Shown: piece after piece, positions 13,849 to 27,239 of the stretch
Layout of the letters: each line of letters begins with the position of its first letter
Position numbering within the stretch: the first letter of the stretch is position 1
NCBI RefSeq assembly: GCF_000485595.1
Contig: NW_014577546.1
Span: forward strand, 77,251 to 128,459
DNA: 51,209 bases
Origin: Priapulus caudatus
Taxonomy: Eukaryota; Priapulida; Priapulimorpha; Priapulimorphida; Priapulidae
Direction: 5' to 3'
The notes under the pieces: model-generated
What the model saw: the letters and a program-made list of their open reading frames with translations, nothing else
Database searches by the model: none
What the model was told of the DNA's origin: nothing
Position numbers and translations under genes: made by a program

Positions 13849-15357
13849 ACAAAACACAAGTTTACAAAGGTAATGCGTAATCAAAAGTAATAATAAACAT
13901 AAACAAGGGCGCTGCATTCGAAAACACGACCTGCTATAAATTTTACATCAAAACATAGATGATCAAACCAACTTGGAAAGAAAATCAGTTTATGCTCGAC
14001 AGCGCCACCTCACGGATACAATAGCTTATAAAAACCGTATAGCTTATACTTTTAATAAAATACTTCACTATTATATATTATTAGTGAAATCTTATAGAGT
14101 CTCTAGTTTAAATATCAACAATCAAGCCGAGATAGTAACGTTGCTTATATGTAGTCATATATGTTCCATGTCAATTATTTGTGTAACCATGGGCAATGAA
14201 AATAGCTACCATGTATCTGATAAGAAAAATCCCAACCACATTAGATTGGAGATTATTTCATGTGTGCATTTTACCGTTAAGACTAGAAGAGTAGTTGTAG
14301 ACAGACAGAGTAAATGAAGTGTGTACAGATAACCAATGAGGTAGAAAAGATTAGGTATAAATAGAGTAATCATATAGGGAAAGAAACACATCATCCTGTG
14401 GTTTTTGGTAGTGTGTGCTTACAAAGCAACATGTGTCGTTACAATCTCATGATCTTTTGATGAAATCACCGAATACCCCACAACACACGTTTGTCACAAC
14501 TTACCAACAGCATGGTACAACTGCAGTTTGGGTGCAGTATGATATACCCATTCGTTTTTTTGAGCTTGTTTTATCCCCTCCCCCTATGTCTTTTTGATGT
14601 GTAGAGAAATTTTCAGGTCTTTATAGGAATTCTGGATGGATTGGACACCCTATGGCTATTGGACATACATTATGTACGACAGAGCTAAAGCCAATCAAAG
14701 CTCCATGCATCTAGGAAAGATGAGCCAGAAATCAGATATAGCTATAGGCTTATACCTTTAAGTTTTGCTTTCAAACATCATTCATATGCAACATATATCA
14801 AGAGGTTCAAACAAAGAAAAAACACATTGAGAGTCAATACACATACACAACAACAAAATCTCAGATTTATGGGATGAATATATTAAAATAAAAGTTACTG
14901 CATGTACTTTGACAACACTATAACCAATAAATAATTTCACGTTATAACAGATATTTGTTCTTACAGACATTTGTAATACAATAGATGATGCGTGGTGATA
15001 GTTTGTGATGTTAATGTTTGACATGTGTCAACCACTCATTAATAATTCTCACAGTAATTGCATGTGTTACTGTTATATCAGGGTATATATAGGTTTATTC
15101 GTCAATCATTTCTGGACAGGCTCACGAGCACCCCAATATAAATTCAAAAACATGTTAAGATAGCATAATTGCAATGATGGTCAAGTGAATCTATCATCAG
15201 CAATCTCGTAGCCTGTCTTCATAAACAAGGAGCCAACCAACCTCTAAACAATCTTCTGTTTAGCAGCATTCTACCCTGGCGTCCCCTCTAGAGCTTATAC
15301 AGCACATCTTTAATCGCTCTAGCCAGGAGTGAGCATCGTCTCATCTGCCTCCCCCTC
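13849..15357. other. Gene-free interval between METTL21A and CFAP206
   Basis: AT-rich sequence. The METTL21A promoter and any noncoding first exon should lie at its left end; the CFAP206 3' untranslated region lies at its right end, with ATTAAA (minus strand) at 15310-15315 as a weak polyadenylation signal. No coding exon or clear repeat was recognised. Confidence 0.5.
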
Positions 15358-18300
15358 TCAGCTGAGCACCTGCTCGATATCTAGGGTGAGGTCCACCTTG
15401 GTCATCACTGTGGGCTGCGACTTGTGGGTGCCTCCCCCGCGCAGGCCGGCGACGAACGTGTGAGGGCAGGGCACGCTGGTCGCAGCATCCTCCTTCGTCT
15501 GAGACGCGCCATCTCTGTCGAAGTCGGGGGAAAAAGACTCGTAAGTTATGTGCTTTCGCGGCGACCACGTGCCTTCTCTGCCGGGCACGTTGAATCAAAT
15601 AGATCATCGAGTCAGCAACCACTAAGTATGGCTTCTTTAAACGAATGGTATTTCTCTAGAGATAATTGGGATGGTGTCACAAAGGTAGCAGTTATAGCCG
15701 TGCACAATACGATTATGCCACAGTTATTAGTGGCGGATGCCTTTTATTGGCGGACACGAGGAACCATGAAGTTTATAGCCAGGGGTCGAAATAAGCGATG
15801 GTCTGATGGTCCGGGGCCATCAAATAATCAGGAGGACCATTAGATTTTCAAAGTCAATGGTCCGACGAACCACTGAATATTTTGAACTGCTTGACTGAAG
15901 GAATGTTAACTGTATTAAATGAATGAATGTGCTTCTAAGAAATATTTGAGACATATACTATATATATATTCCGGTTTAATGGGTTCTAGGTATAAGTAAA
16001 TTCTACTGAAACAACTTTATTAACCAATATACTATTAAAGTGAATAAACAATTACCGTATCATTTGATACATTCATTGTAGGTGAATAATTAAACCATTT
16101 TATCACCATGTAAACCTCTTTCTTACACTTGCACGCCGCATTACTTTTAGAGAACAACTTAAAATTTAGGAGGACCATCTAAAATTTAAGAGTACCATCT
16201 AAATTTCAAACTACATGGTCCTGTGGACCATCTCTTTTTTTCTCCTTATTTCTACCCCTGATAGCAGTCTCATCTTTTGTAATTAAGCTCCCAGCATTTA
16301 TGCTTTAATGAGTCATCATATGCAGGTGTGATTGTGATGATAGAAGTCATGGTATGAGTCTTTGTCATATGATCATCTATCCCGAATGCAAAAAGATAGC
16401 CTTTTACTTCTTTCAGATGACCTTGTTCACATTAATATCTAGTGCTATTTACTGACAACTTCACGGTTTGTACAGTATCTCTGGACTAAGATGTAATCGA
16501 ATTCAATGACTGAGAATAAAATCACCTGGGCAAGTAAACCTGGGTTGCATTGTCACGTTTCATGTGGCTGAGCACCGTCTGTGTCGAATGTGTAACCTTG
16601 GTCCTCAGGTTTGCCTAAATAACATCAAAAAAGTTCTGTAGTTATCACCGATTGACTTGGCAATTTATATAGGCATCTGTTGCATATGGTCATGTTGTCA
16701 TGTCTGCCCTTGAGACACAAAGGCGATTGGAAGCAAAAAAATGCAATAGAAATTTATGAAGATTAACGATTAATGTCAAAAAGCAATTAGGTGAGTCAGA
16801 TCATGTGCAGTGCTCTTGCATAATCAGATTTATATAGCTGTTTAATGATAGATAAGCAAGAGAATGACTCATACATATACCCAGCTGACACTGGTTCTAG
16901 ACCTTGGTGAAGCTTTATAAATACGTCACCACAAAGCACATGGATTAAATTGTCAGTAGTTTTGCATCAGTAGGAGAGCATATCCCACATCACTCTGTCA
17001 GCATGCCGCTCATGTGACTATATCATATAACGTTGTAAGCCGTGTACCAGTTTCATTGCTTTACGCCTCAGCTCCCACTCGTTCCACTGGTAGAGAGGGT
17101 CAGTGTATGCTTCCTGGATGTGCGTGTCCGTCTGCGTGCCACCGTCAGACCTGGCGACCGGTTTGTTAATGGAGGGCGACCTGACCTGGTCACCGACGTG
17201 AAAATCTCTACACCTTATAGTCATTGCTTCCCTCATCTCCATCACCACGAAATTCTCATTGAATTTGAATTTGAATTTTTTGAAATTTTGAATTTTGAAT
17301 TTAAATTTGAATTTGAAATTGAATTCTCATTGAATTGCGAAGATTCCTTTGAATTTCAACCATATGCCCTTTATATACACTTTATGATATACTTGCAATA
17401 TATTGTTATTTTAGCTAACATGCAAAACGTTAGATATAACAATAACCAGACAACACGTATATATCCATTCACAGACATTCTGCACAGACACATGCACAGA
17501 CATTCTGCATTCATTTCACACACATTCTGCACATGCATTCACAGGAGCGATTATTGCATTTATTCAAGCACTACTAATCACACTATTTTGTATAGCTCGA
17601 TCTGTCAGCACTAGCTGCCATTACTGCTGCGAGTGATATAATTCATTATACTGTCATATTTATGTGTATTAGGATATTTTACCTGCATTCTAGGTGTGAT
17701 TGTTGCAAACTGGCTATGAAGCTCCAGCAACTGTATCAACTCTGGATGCTTCCTAGCCAAGTCTCCAACATGTGTAATGTACCTATACGACAAAAAGGAA
17801 GTCAAAGGTGATAGGCATACAATCGCATATATATGGATATTGCATATAGGTATAATGAGACAATCTGTCAACCAAGACTGGATCTACAGGCACAAATCTA
17901 GCAGACGTGTAATGGTAAGGTGAAAACTAGGACGAAAGGGTGAGACTTACATTGGAGGATCCTGTGAGAATTCGTAAGCTGCCTCTTTAGAACAAAACGT
18001 GTAGAAGTTGTTGTTGTAGTTTAGAACACCTATGTCAGGGTTTCCAGGCAGTAGCAAACCCTCGAATTTCACCAAAGCCCAACCGCAGTAGCCCTAAACA
18101 ATTCAACAAAAAGTCACAAAAAGACAACAGTGCATGCATATTATCAGGAGTTTAATAATATAGACCCATGTATTATTTCACTTCATATCGTATCGTTAAA
18201 CCATTTTAAAATGAGTCAAAGGTGGTTTTTTTCGCAGAAGGTTAGACAATCCAATGCAACACATAAATTGTAAAAATAAACTAGCATATAATAATTGATA

Positions 18301-21300
18301 TGGTGGTGCATATGCCACCTTATGAAATCTAGGTATGCACATGATGGCCCACGGTGACCAAATCCTGAAATTGTGATGCTATAACCAGTTTTATTTTGAA
18401 ACAGCAGTTTGCTTGCGAGCAGAGTGAGTCGTCACAAAGCGTTACCTTGTACTGAATGTCAAATTGTTCGAAGTTGTTAACGGAGTTGGGAAAGACGAAA
18501 TCCATGGTGGGAAAGTCATGAGGGACGACCTTTCCCTTAGATAAAGCCAGCTTCCTCCTCTCCTCATTGCTATGCACAACCTCCCCTTCCAACACCCGCG
18601 AAATGTCTTCTTGTGGTATCAGGTCCTCGTGACACTGAAATATTATATTATAATCAATGTCATTATTATCATAACTATATGTTATCAGTAATGTCACTGG
18701 CATGTCAGACTGCCTGTGGTTGTAATTGACAACCATGTCATATACTGCTGATTTCGTTTTGAACTGTCTAACATTTTTATCATAAAGTATATTTCCTATA
18801 TTGGTAATTTTATGAACAATGTGAATTTCAACAAGTTAACACTTTATTTTGTAAAGACATGATAATGTAATTCATATTCTGTTTGTGCACTCTAAATTTC
18901 TCATACCATTAATATACAATAAATACACATACTCTCTATTTATTTCTCCCCATCTGCCCAACTTCACTCGCCTCGATAAACTGCAACAGATTTTGGTAGA
19001 TGTTTGTGAGCACTCCCATGACGACCATCTCATTCTGAAAGCCTGTCCAAGCTTGTGACAGCTCTATAAACAACGGCTGAAAAATAGTGCGATTATGAAA
19101 TGTATGCAACAAAACTGACAATGTAGAAACGAAATACTGCCAACGTGAACACACGTAAGGTCACTGAATCGCACCTGTTCACCTAGTGTTAGACATTATT
19201 TCTGTATCGCTACTGAATAATCAAAAGAACCCAAAGAGGCTAAACATGTGATGCAACATGGACTGGGTGACTTTATTGTGTATCTGGATAAATATCGTAT
19301 TTAATCTGTAAACACATGCAATATTTTACGATGCAGTGTCAAAGTCACCGCAGAATTTTCTAGGGATGAAGTTGAAGTAACATCTGCCCACTCACGTAAA
19401 CAGCAGCAGTGGGCACGGCCGATCGACCCTGCACGGTATTGTGCAACTGCTGGATGGCGTTAGAGTAATGCTGCAGCAATTTGTCCACCTGCTCCTTGCT
19501 GGTGACCATGTCTTCCTATTAAGTCACCATGCAGACTCTTATTTTAAAACAGTTCAATTAAAAAGAAGACACATCCATAACAATAAAGATCGACTCACAT
19601 ACTTTACAAGTATATATATATATGTGCTGTGCAAACTGCCAAATCACAGCATCTGGACAATACATCAAAAGAAAATAAAGACAACTGTATTTGTGAAGTG
19701 AAGGCTTCGATCGTTTATGTGGGGGCATAAATTAATCCAGTCTGCTATCTACATCACAAGTGTACGTGTAAACCTCGGTTGCTATACCTGAGTGCAAGTG
19801 ATGAATGCTTCGTATTGTCTTGCATTGTACATGGCTGCAGTGAGGAGATTGCAATCGACTGTGTCACAACCATTTATCGGATTCTCGCTTTGGCATTTCT
19901 CCAAAATAGCTACATGATGTGACAAAGAATGAGAAATACAGGAAAAGCATGTATGCACAAGGACGTGTGGAAATGTTTGTAACACCTTAAATATATAATC
20001 TATTTTGTGCATGGATTGTAAATTAAAAAAAAATCTCTTGCAAGCATAATATGACCCACCTATAATTAAATACAAATCTGGGCTTTCCTCACGATTTTAA
20101 GCTCTGCTGAAGAATAACTTGAGACTTAATTATTATCTACCTGTACCTAAAACCCTGCACGCTAATGGATTGCAACTTATTTTTACGCTATTTCTGAAAT
20201 CAGGTTGTGGTTTATATTACAGTAATAACATGCGTTATAATAAGAATGTGGATTTTTTCTTTTCTGAACTTCCTTTCCCTTCCAGTCTTATCGCGTTGCT
20301 ATGTTACATCATTAAATAATTAATATATGTCTGCCAATGCATGTGAATTAATAATTACACTTGCATTAAGAGAGATTAAGAAATTACATACTTCTTTTCA
20401 CAAAATAATTTTACATAGAAACACTTTATATGTTAGAAATCAATAAGAAATTGTGATTCACGTTACAGAATTTGTCACCGCAAGCGTTTCGCCCGGTGCG
20501 CATCACTTCCGTAACATTAGGTAGGAACTATTAACTAACTCACCCGTATAGCAGTTGGCTTTCTCGACCACATGCTTCCGGCTCTCCTCTATGCTCTGCA
20601 GAGTGGCCGATATCGCTTCCTTCAGTATGGTTGGTACTGCGAAAAATAACGACAAATTTTTAAATAACCAGTGGCTTTACAGACATACACCCGCTGCATT
20701 GTAATGTATATATACAATATTAAAGTCTAACCATCCCATCCGAACAGTACCTAGGGCTAAATGTAAATATTGATATGCTTGTTGTTATTAAACAATTACA
20801 GAAAATTCACACGTACACATCCGATTGTTGTTATAAAAGGATTGCAAAAGTTCACGGCAGGTGCAACGAGTGAGTAAGTACTAAGTAAGGCATATTTGTA
20901 GCAGGTTAAGCATGTTTTTGCGCTGATTATTTTGTTAACAGGCAAGTATTATCAAACTAAGGGAAAAGCAAGAAACTAAACCGTGTACTTTGCACTGAAT
21001 GATGACCTCACATGTAAAACTATTGTTAGTCTATTAAATGTTAAGATACTGATAACTACACCTACAATCATCTATCCCGAAACCGCCCTTGCCACAGTCC
21101 CTGTTGAAAAGACGTATTCCTGTCACTATTCTTGTGAACTCTTGCAGCTGTGTCTCCTTATCACGTTTCTTCAAAGCTAGGAATGTTCCTAGCTCATTCT
21201 GAGGAAATATGCTCTGCAATGCAGCTATAACAAGAGAAGAGCAGGAACAAAGTTATAACTTCAATTTTCTTTTGAAATACCAATTGTACAACATGGCACA

Positions 21301-22269
21301 ATAAGCAAGACAAACTATTCAGAAACATACAAGTAATATCCGATTTTTTTAAAAGAAGTCTTATAGCAGAGCTCTACATATCGTACATCACTCAGTGAAA
21401 GGATGTCCACAGGCAAGGATTTCATTATACCAAATAATTAATGTTTGCCCGCACGCAGGCATGCATGCGTGCGCACACACCAACATACACTACACACACA
21501 GCACACCCATGCGCGCACACACACGCACGCACGCACGCACGCACGCACGCACAGTGTAAACCCAGCTTTAAGTGACAAGACAGGTCTACAGCTGTTTGAA
21601 CCCAAAAAAGACCCAAAGCGAAAAAGTTCTCACCATGAACGCCACTAAGGTTTCAGATACAGATTCTCCATGTTTGCTACAGGTCTCCACGATTTCTCTT
21701 ATAATGTTTTTAATCACACTTTCTGCTTGAGATTGCTGAGACATCTTCAAGTTTAACAACAACTTCGAACTTCAGTGACAGTCAGTGTGAATGAGCCTTG
21801 GCTTTTTTTTAGTTTTAACCTTTAATTTTGTTCTGCGTCCGTTTTGCGCGTAGACTAAAAATAAGCGACAGTACGTTATACGTGACAAAATACTATTTTG
21901 CCATTAACTACACATGTGATCAATTAGACGTGAGCGCATAAATACTGAAGATAAACGCGAATTGGTGTGCCTGAAGTGAAGCTGATCAACAACAACATGT
22001 AAATTATAAATAAACTGCTGCCATGTTTAAACGCCAGTAGCGTTGCGTGGAGACTAAGATCGTGCTGCCACCTAGCGAGGTGAAACAAAACAGAAATAGT
22101 AAACCGTAACAAAAAAGTGAAGGCGTATCGGAGCTCCCAATAAAATTTAAGATACGGACATTTGTACACGACAATAAGAGAGTGTTACTACGTAAGGTCA
22201 ACTTGAAATGCCAGTGTAATTATAATACACAATCGTTTGGGGTTTTACATACACACATGCGCGCACGCA

Positions 22270-22301
<32 letters not shown>

Positions 22302-22889
22302 CACAAACACATGCAAAAATAGACGTCAAAGAAAACATGGAAGACGCGCCGACCTGTGGCCTCTCTGACGATGGTGATTTCGGTGGGACTTCCGAGGCCG
22401 GAGCGAAGCAGGATGCACGACACGACCTTCCTGTAGAGCAGCTCTAGCTCGTCGCGGTTACGCGCCCGGCTGTCCGTCACCTCGCGTACGATCGGTTGCA
22501 GACGCAGCTCAAACGCCACGATGTGTTCCTCAAGCAGTTCGCCTGCGATGACACGGATGCAGATAGAATCAAGAATTAAATCAGATAGACGTGGCTACGA
22601 GACGTGAGCGGCAAATGATTTGGCAATGTGTGGTTAATTGCAGGCACCTAGGTTGGAATTAGGGTGGATTATCGATGGATGAAATTGACGTAAGAATCAT
22701 AGTAAAATACTCGCTTCTCGTCGTATAGTTAAGATCGTGGTAGACTTGCATCTTCACCGTGTCCAATGCCGGCGATTTTTTGTCGAGCAGCTTTGATACG
22801 CAAACTTTAATCAGCGTTAAAACATCCTCTTTGGATAGGGTTTTCTCTAGACCAAAGTGATTCTCTGGGTCAATAATGGTGGCCTTTAC
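15358..22889 (-). CDS. CFAP206: Cilia- and flagella-associated protein 206, exons 2-14
   Basis: Exons, 5' to 3': 22889-22715, 22542-22354, 21224-21066, 20636-20544, 19909-19788, 19515-19396, 19076-18972, 18634-18446, 18093-17951, 17782-17683, 17185-17048, 16614-16526 and 15577-15358 (TGA). All phases agree. With exon 1 (21744-21634) the total is 650 residues, against about 622 in human. Diagnostic stretches are LLRSGLGSPTEITIVREAT, FPQNELGTFLALKKRDKE, RLFNRDCGKGGFGIDD, KHPELIQLLELHSQF, TQTDTHI, YQWNEWELRRKAMKL and AGLRGG near the end. FAP206 is an axonemal protein that docks radial spoke 2 and an inner-arm dynein to the doublet microtubule, so it indicates motile cilia. Two introns use GC donors (22714-22713 and 18971-18970). 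The acceptor of exon 17185-17048 is the least certain border. Exon 1 is misplaced in this assembly. Confidence 0.92.
17256..17342. repeat. GAATTT-type AT-rich simple repeat
   Basis: A run of GAATTT, AATTTT and TTTGAA units lies just upstream (minus sense) of the CFAP206 exon at 17185-17048. Confidence 0.7.
21463..21552. repeat. (GCAC)n/(AC)n microsatellite, left of misplaced exon 1
   Basis: GCACACACC-type sequence grades into seven or more tandem GCAC units ending near 21552. It borders the 5' side (plus strand) of the exon 1 segment. Confidence 0.85.
21634..21744 (-). CDS. CFAP206: CFAP206 exon 1, located out of order
   Basis: ATG at 21744 opens 37 codons: MSQQSQAESVIKNIIREIVE, then TCSKHGESVSETLVAFM and a GTGAGA donor. 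This matches the CFAP206 N-terminus, and its phase-0 end joins exactly to exon 2 (VKATIIDP at 22889). Yet it lies 3' of exons 2 and 3 and 5' of exon 4 in the same orientation. Splicing directly to exon 4, which needs one carried base, would shift the frame. The segment 21556-22250 that holds it is bounded on both sides by (GCAC)n microsatellites, which suggests a misjoin. Confidence 0.88.
22253..22310. repeat. (GCAC)n/(AC)n microsatellite, right of misplaced exon 1
   Basis: ACACATGCGCGCACGCACGC is followed by further GCAC and AC units, directly between the exon 1 segment and the native CFAP206 exon 3. A matching array ends the third copy at about 27810-27840. Confidence 0.85.
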
Positions 22890-23579
22890 CTACAGTAAGG
22901 AAACCAATTTCAAGCACATTTTCCTGACTTGTACAAGCTGTTACCCATTGTGAACTGTTGGTAAGTTGATGAGTCACAATGATTATTTACCAATTATATA
23001 TAGGTCTATAATCAAAATAATGTCCAATATCGACTACTATCTAAAACACTAATATCTCACATTAATGATCGAAGTATTCTGTTTCAAACAAAATGTTCAT
23101 AACGCAAAATTACTTAATGTGAATAATGTTTTCCAGTTGATTTTTTATTTCACAATAAGAAAAGCACCACTACAGAAAATTTTGCTCAATCCTAGTTTGG
23201 GACCCTGGTATATAGTTTGCATATCTGCTAAACTAATCCAGAGTGCTAAACTAGGAGTTTACCGAAAAATTTAAAGGGCAAAAGAAGTAGGTTTCTAAGT
23301 AATCATGATGTGGTCTCTCATAACACAAACACAACTCTGAGTGCTAGTTAACATACACAACACATCATTTACAAATTCTGTATGGATGAATTTTCATAAT
23401 CGGAGTTTCCGTGCCGCGAAGTTAATACGTACAGTACTAGTATATACAATTCATTTTAAGTGTAACGTGCACACCACGCGACCTGGTATAGCGTACTAAA
23501 ATAAGATATGTCAAATTCCAACTCAACAACACAAGACTAAGTCACAGTAACTTAAGTAAAGCTGGGTTTTCACTAACGA

Positions 23580-23765
23580 TTTTGAGTTGCCGAATTGCCG
23601 AATTGTACGAACTTGGCAATTTGGCAGCTGACAGTCGGCAGTGTAAACGCAAAAATCAGACGTCCGACTGATCGATAGCAGCGAGTTGGAAGATTAGAAC
23701 ATGTATGTTCTAATTTTCCCAACTCGGAGTAGGCGAGTTGGACGTTTTTTTTGCCAAGTGGCCAA
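23580..23765. repeat. Probable transposon fragment with hairpin
   Basis: GCTGGGTTTTCACTAACGAT at 23561 resembles the start of a DNA-transposon terminus. GAACATGTATGTTC and flanking CGAGTTGG/CCAACTCG form a stem at 23672-23738. A G-run and repeated GGGGGCTCTGGAACTAA phrases follow to 23950. Confidence 0.45.
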
Positions 23766-25092
23766 CCCGGGGGGTGGGGGGGCACTCACCTCACATTACG
23801 GTATGTATATGTGCAACTGCAAAGTCAAAAATGGGGGCTCTGGAACTAACTCATACCTGAAAATGGGGGTCTCTGGAACTAATGTTTGTTGAATGTGGGA
23901 TGCTCTGGAACCGGCTATGTTCGAAAATGGGGGTCGAAAACAAGAACAGCAGCAGCAGCTGACCATCCATCAGCTGACCATCCATCAAGAGCTCATAATA
24001 GAGACTATCTATCTATATATAGAGATTCTCTATTAAGAGCTTTTGCCATCCATCCCAGGGTTCTCCCCAGGATGAAATTGAAAAGAATACAGGGAGGGGA
24101 GGAGGAGACGAGGGGAATGGAGGGGAGAGGGAGGGAAGGGAAACTAGGGGGTCCTGGGCCTGTCGAATCACTGGCAGCAAGCAACAGTCCGCACCTGCAG
24201 CTACAACACCACGCATCTATTGACTATCATACAACAACATATATATAGTTATATATAACTACTATTACCAACAGTACTACTATATAACACACTATAACAC
24301 TATGACCACAACTAGGATATCACGTTACTATTTTTTTTAAATTGGGCGGAAATAATTTAAACGTGCGCAACGATGAAACGGGGGATTTTCCGCAAACAGG
24401 GGCGGGCCGTCGCGCGCTTTGCGCTAACTAGGGAGAAGCCTGCATCCCATGCCATTATGCATCGTGCATGCATATGCCTCACGCCCGCTCAAGCGTAATC
24501 TGAAATACGATCACCTGGAACAAATAATGTAAAAACTAGGGTCTCCGGAACGGAAAAAATGTAAATCTGGCATGGTAACTCAACTTGCGATGCTCCATAA
24601 CAAGAATAAATTCAAATATTATAAAAATGCGATGCTGAACGGCAGTTTAGGGTTGAAACGGAGTCTCTCCGCCGCGCAGCAGTACCTACCATGGCAATAA
24701 AACATGAGTGCCCCCGGGTGGCCAATCAGAGAACAGCAATCAGGGCTATATGTCGTCCCTCACCATAAGGCGAGGAGGCACGTTTTGCTTAGGCGCCAAT
24801 GCGGCGGCATGACTATCACAGCAAAAAATGCGTATACCACACGTCTGCCCACGCGACGGGAACACCAGGTGCAGCGGTCAAGTGTTAGATAGGAGACGAC
24901 GGGTCCAGAGACAGTATGGACTTAGTATGTATGTTATACGGACATGCTCTCTTATCCCTTGACTTGAGCTGGTCAAGTGTGACACGTGCCGGCTCGGGTC
25001 GACTCTAAGAGCTTAAACTATATAGCGAGGGTTGACTAGAACGACAGAAAACGACAACTTCCGCATAACAATGCGTCCCGTTGGGGTAAACT
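23766..25092. other. Gene-free interval, mixed low-complexity
   Basis: Contains repeated AAAATGGGGGTCTCTGGAAC phrases (23825-23945), CAGCTGACCATCCAT duplicated at 23957-23989, a purine-rich GGGAGG tract (24090-24150) and AT microsatellites near 24240. No coding exon was recognised. If the true CFAP206 exon 1 lies to the right, this is its first intron. Confidence 0.45.
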
Positions 25093-25655
25093 GCCAGGCT
25101 TAAAGTGACAAGACAGGTTCTACAGCTGTTTGAACCAAAAAGACCCAAAGCGAAAAGTCTTTCACATGAACGCCACTAAGGTTCAGATACAGATTCTCCA
25201 TGTTTGCTCCAGGTCTCCACGATTTCTCTTATAATCTTTTAATACACACTTTCTGCTTGCGATTGCGAGACAGTCTTCAGTTTAACACCAACTTCGAACT
25301 CAGCTGACAGTCAGTGTGAATGAGCCTTGCTTTTCTTTAGTTTTAACTTTTAGAGTGTTGTTCTGCTGCCGTTTGTGCCGTAGACTACAATATAGCGACA
25401 GTACGCGGTACGTTAACGTACAAAATACTATTTGCAATAACTACACAGTGATCACATTTAGAACGTGATCACATAAAGTCGTGAAGATAAACGCGAATTG
25501 TTTGTGCCTAAATGAAGCTGATCAAACAACAACGACTTAAATTAAAATAAACGCTGCCATGTTAAACGCCAGTAGCGTTGCGTTGACACTAAGCCACTCG
25601 TGCTGCCACCTAGCGAGCGAAACAAAACAGAAATAGTAAACCGTAAGCAAACAAT
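25093..25655 (-). pseudogene. Noisy second copy of CFAP206 exon 1/promoter segment
   Basis: Matches 21556-22113 throughout but with frequent 1-2 base indels. For example, AAGGTTTCAG becomes AAGGTTCAG, and the ATG region reads GCGAGACAGTC instead of GCTGAGACATC. The exon 1 frame is broken several times. It lies 5' of exon 2 in gene order, where the real exon 1 should be. The error pattern, spread over coding and noncoding parts alike, looks like unpolished long-read sequence rather than ordinary pseudogene decay. Confidence 0.8.
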
Positions 25656-25859
25656 GCCGCAAGCGCACAGCGCTCATCTACACTTCTACTGCGGGACTCG
25701 TGGAGTGGTGGATTCCTATAAACCTGTTCTAGTCCCAAATGTGTTCACATACACTGCGGAAACAGTGGACAGCCACAGGAGTAATCAGGAACCTTCCAAG
25801 AATATCGTGTCGGATCGTTAGACCAGTTGTCCACAGATGGCGCGTACGTTTAAGTGTCT

Positions 25860-26815
25860 TCAGATTAACAGATGAACTCCCATCATACCATAGCAGCAGC
25901 ATATCCACCCAAGATGGCGCACGATTCGGCATTTTTAACCGACTTTTCTCTGATCAAAATTTGCCCACCATTAAAAGAACGGAAGGTAACTGACGTTCTT
26001 CAGCTTATTATGACCACAATACACTCAGCCTCATGCACTCGATATTTTGCTTAACACTAATTGCTAGCGTATGCGTAAAATCGATTCTTCGCACGAGCTG
26101 AATTCGATAAATTATCCGGAGAAGTGAACTAAAATGCCGACTTGTTGAGGTTTATAACAAATTAGAAGCTATCCGCTGCGCGCAATGATCCATAGAGACG
26201 GACAGTTTTCCAAAATCCTGCGTGCCCGACGGAGAGGGCTTGCGAGACAATCTAAATTCGAATTTTGATCTCGTGAAGAACCTGCGAGACCGCGGCTCAA
26301 GTTATTGGGACTCGCAGCACCAAAAATTGACATACTACCGTTCACATAAGCTAACTAATACCAGATAACTAACAGATATCCTGTAGAGGTTTGCATACGT
26401 ATCACATACGCGCGCCGCAGGTAATCAATACATTCCAACCCCTATCGGGGCACGATGATTTGAAACCGTCCTTCTAATATTGCCGCCACGATAGCTTCCT
26501 AATATGTCTAAACACACTCCAACAAGTCGCCATTTTTTCGGTAAATTATCGAATTCACTCCTGCAAGAAAGATTTACAGCACATACGCTAGCAAATAATT
26601 TAACAAATATCATGCCATGAAGGGAAGTGATTAAGTGGTCAATAAAGCTGAGGACCGTATACACTTCCTTCTTTATTGGTGGACACTTTTCGATGAAGCA
26701 AAAATCGTAAAAAGCCGGAATCGGGTGGCCGCACTCCTGTGTTATTCCTCGCTCTTGATGCATCCGTAGTAGCCAACAATAAATTTGCAAGACAGAATAG
26801 TAAGCACTCATCCAT
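25860..26815. mobile_element. Diverged foldback element, arms ~280 bp
   Basis: The plus strand at about 25920-26140 and the minus strand at about 26760-26500 are inverted copies. Both contain GCTAGCGTATG and GAATTCGATAA, and both translate to an ICPPLK/KCPPIK-like phrase before a matching FID/IMT segment. Identity looks like about 60-70%. The spacer is about 350 bp. No transposase is visible. Confidence 0.6.
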
Positions 26816-27120
26816 TAGCCTCCGCAAGCCTACAGGCTCAAATGCAATAGAAGCTGCCATGCACCTGTAACCCCACTCATTAAGCAGCAAAACCTGCACC
26901 CAACACACATGCACCGGCAGCAGCCACTGGCATGCATACGTAGCATGTAACATGCTGCACAGTACAGAAATGACACTAGAAATTATACATTAAGGAACAT
27001 ATATACACCATTCTTTAACCAAATCTTACTTTGTGAAATTCACGTGTGCATTGTACCTCGATACATCCAGCACTGTATAGATCTACCTAGCAAACCCGCA
27101 GTCAAATCTTTCAAGCAGAC

Positions 27121-27214
27121 TGTCAACAAATCAAGTTACCCATCCTCTTAGGGTCAAAAGGTCTATCCAACACTTACTCTTCGCATGTCAGCAGAGGCAG
27201 CATTCATTTCCTTC
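27121..27214. repeat. Dispersed repeat (also at 32991-33090 and 38060-38110)
   Basis: The phrase CTCTTAGGGTCAAAAGG followed by AACACTTACTCTTCGCA recurs at 33015-33060, and a shorter form (CTCTTGAGGGTCAAATAGGG) lies near 38088. This copy is cut by the N gap. Confidence 0.65.
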
Positions 27215-27239
27215 NNNNNNNNNNNNNNNNNNNNNNNNN
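27215..27239. other. Assembly gap (25 N)
   Basis: Unknown bases separate a dispersed repeat from the third copy of the CFAP206 promoter segment, marking a scaffold join. Confidence 1.

Noticed and set aside
25729-25993. Coding exon on either strand
   Set aside because: Frames lie at the edge of noisy duplicated sequence and a foldback arm, with no splice phase or family support.
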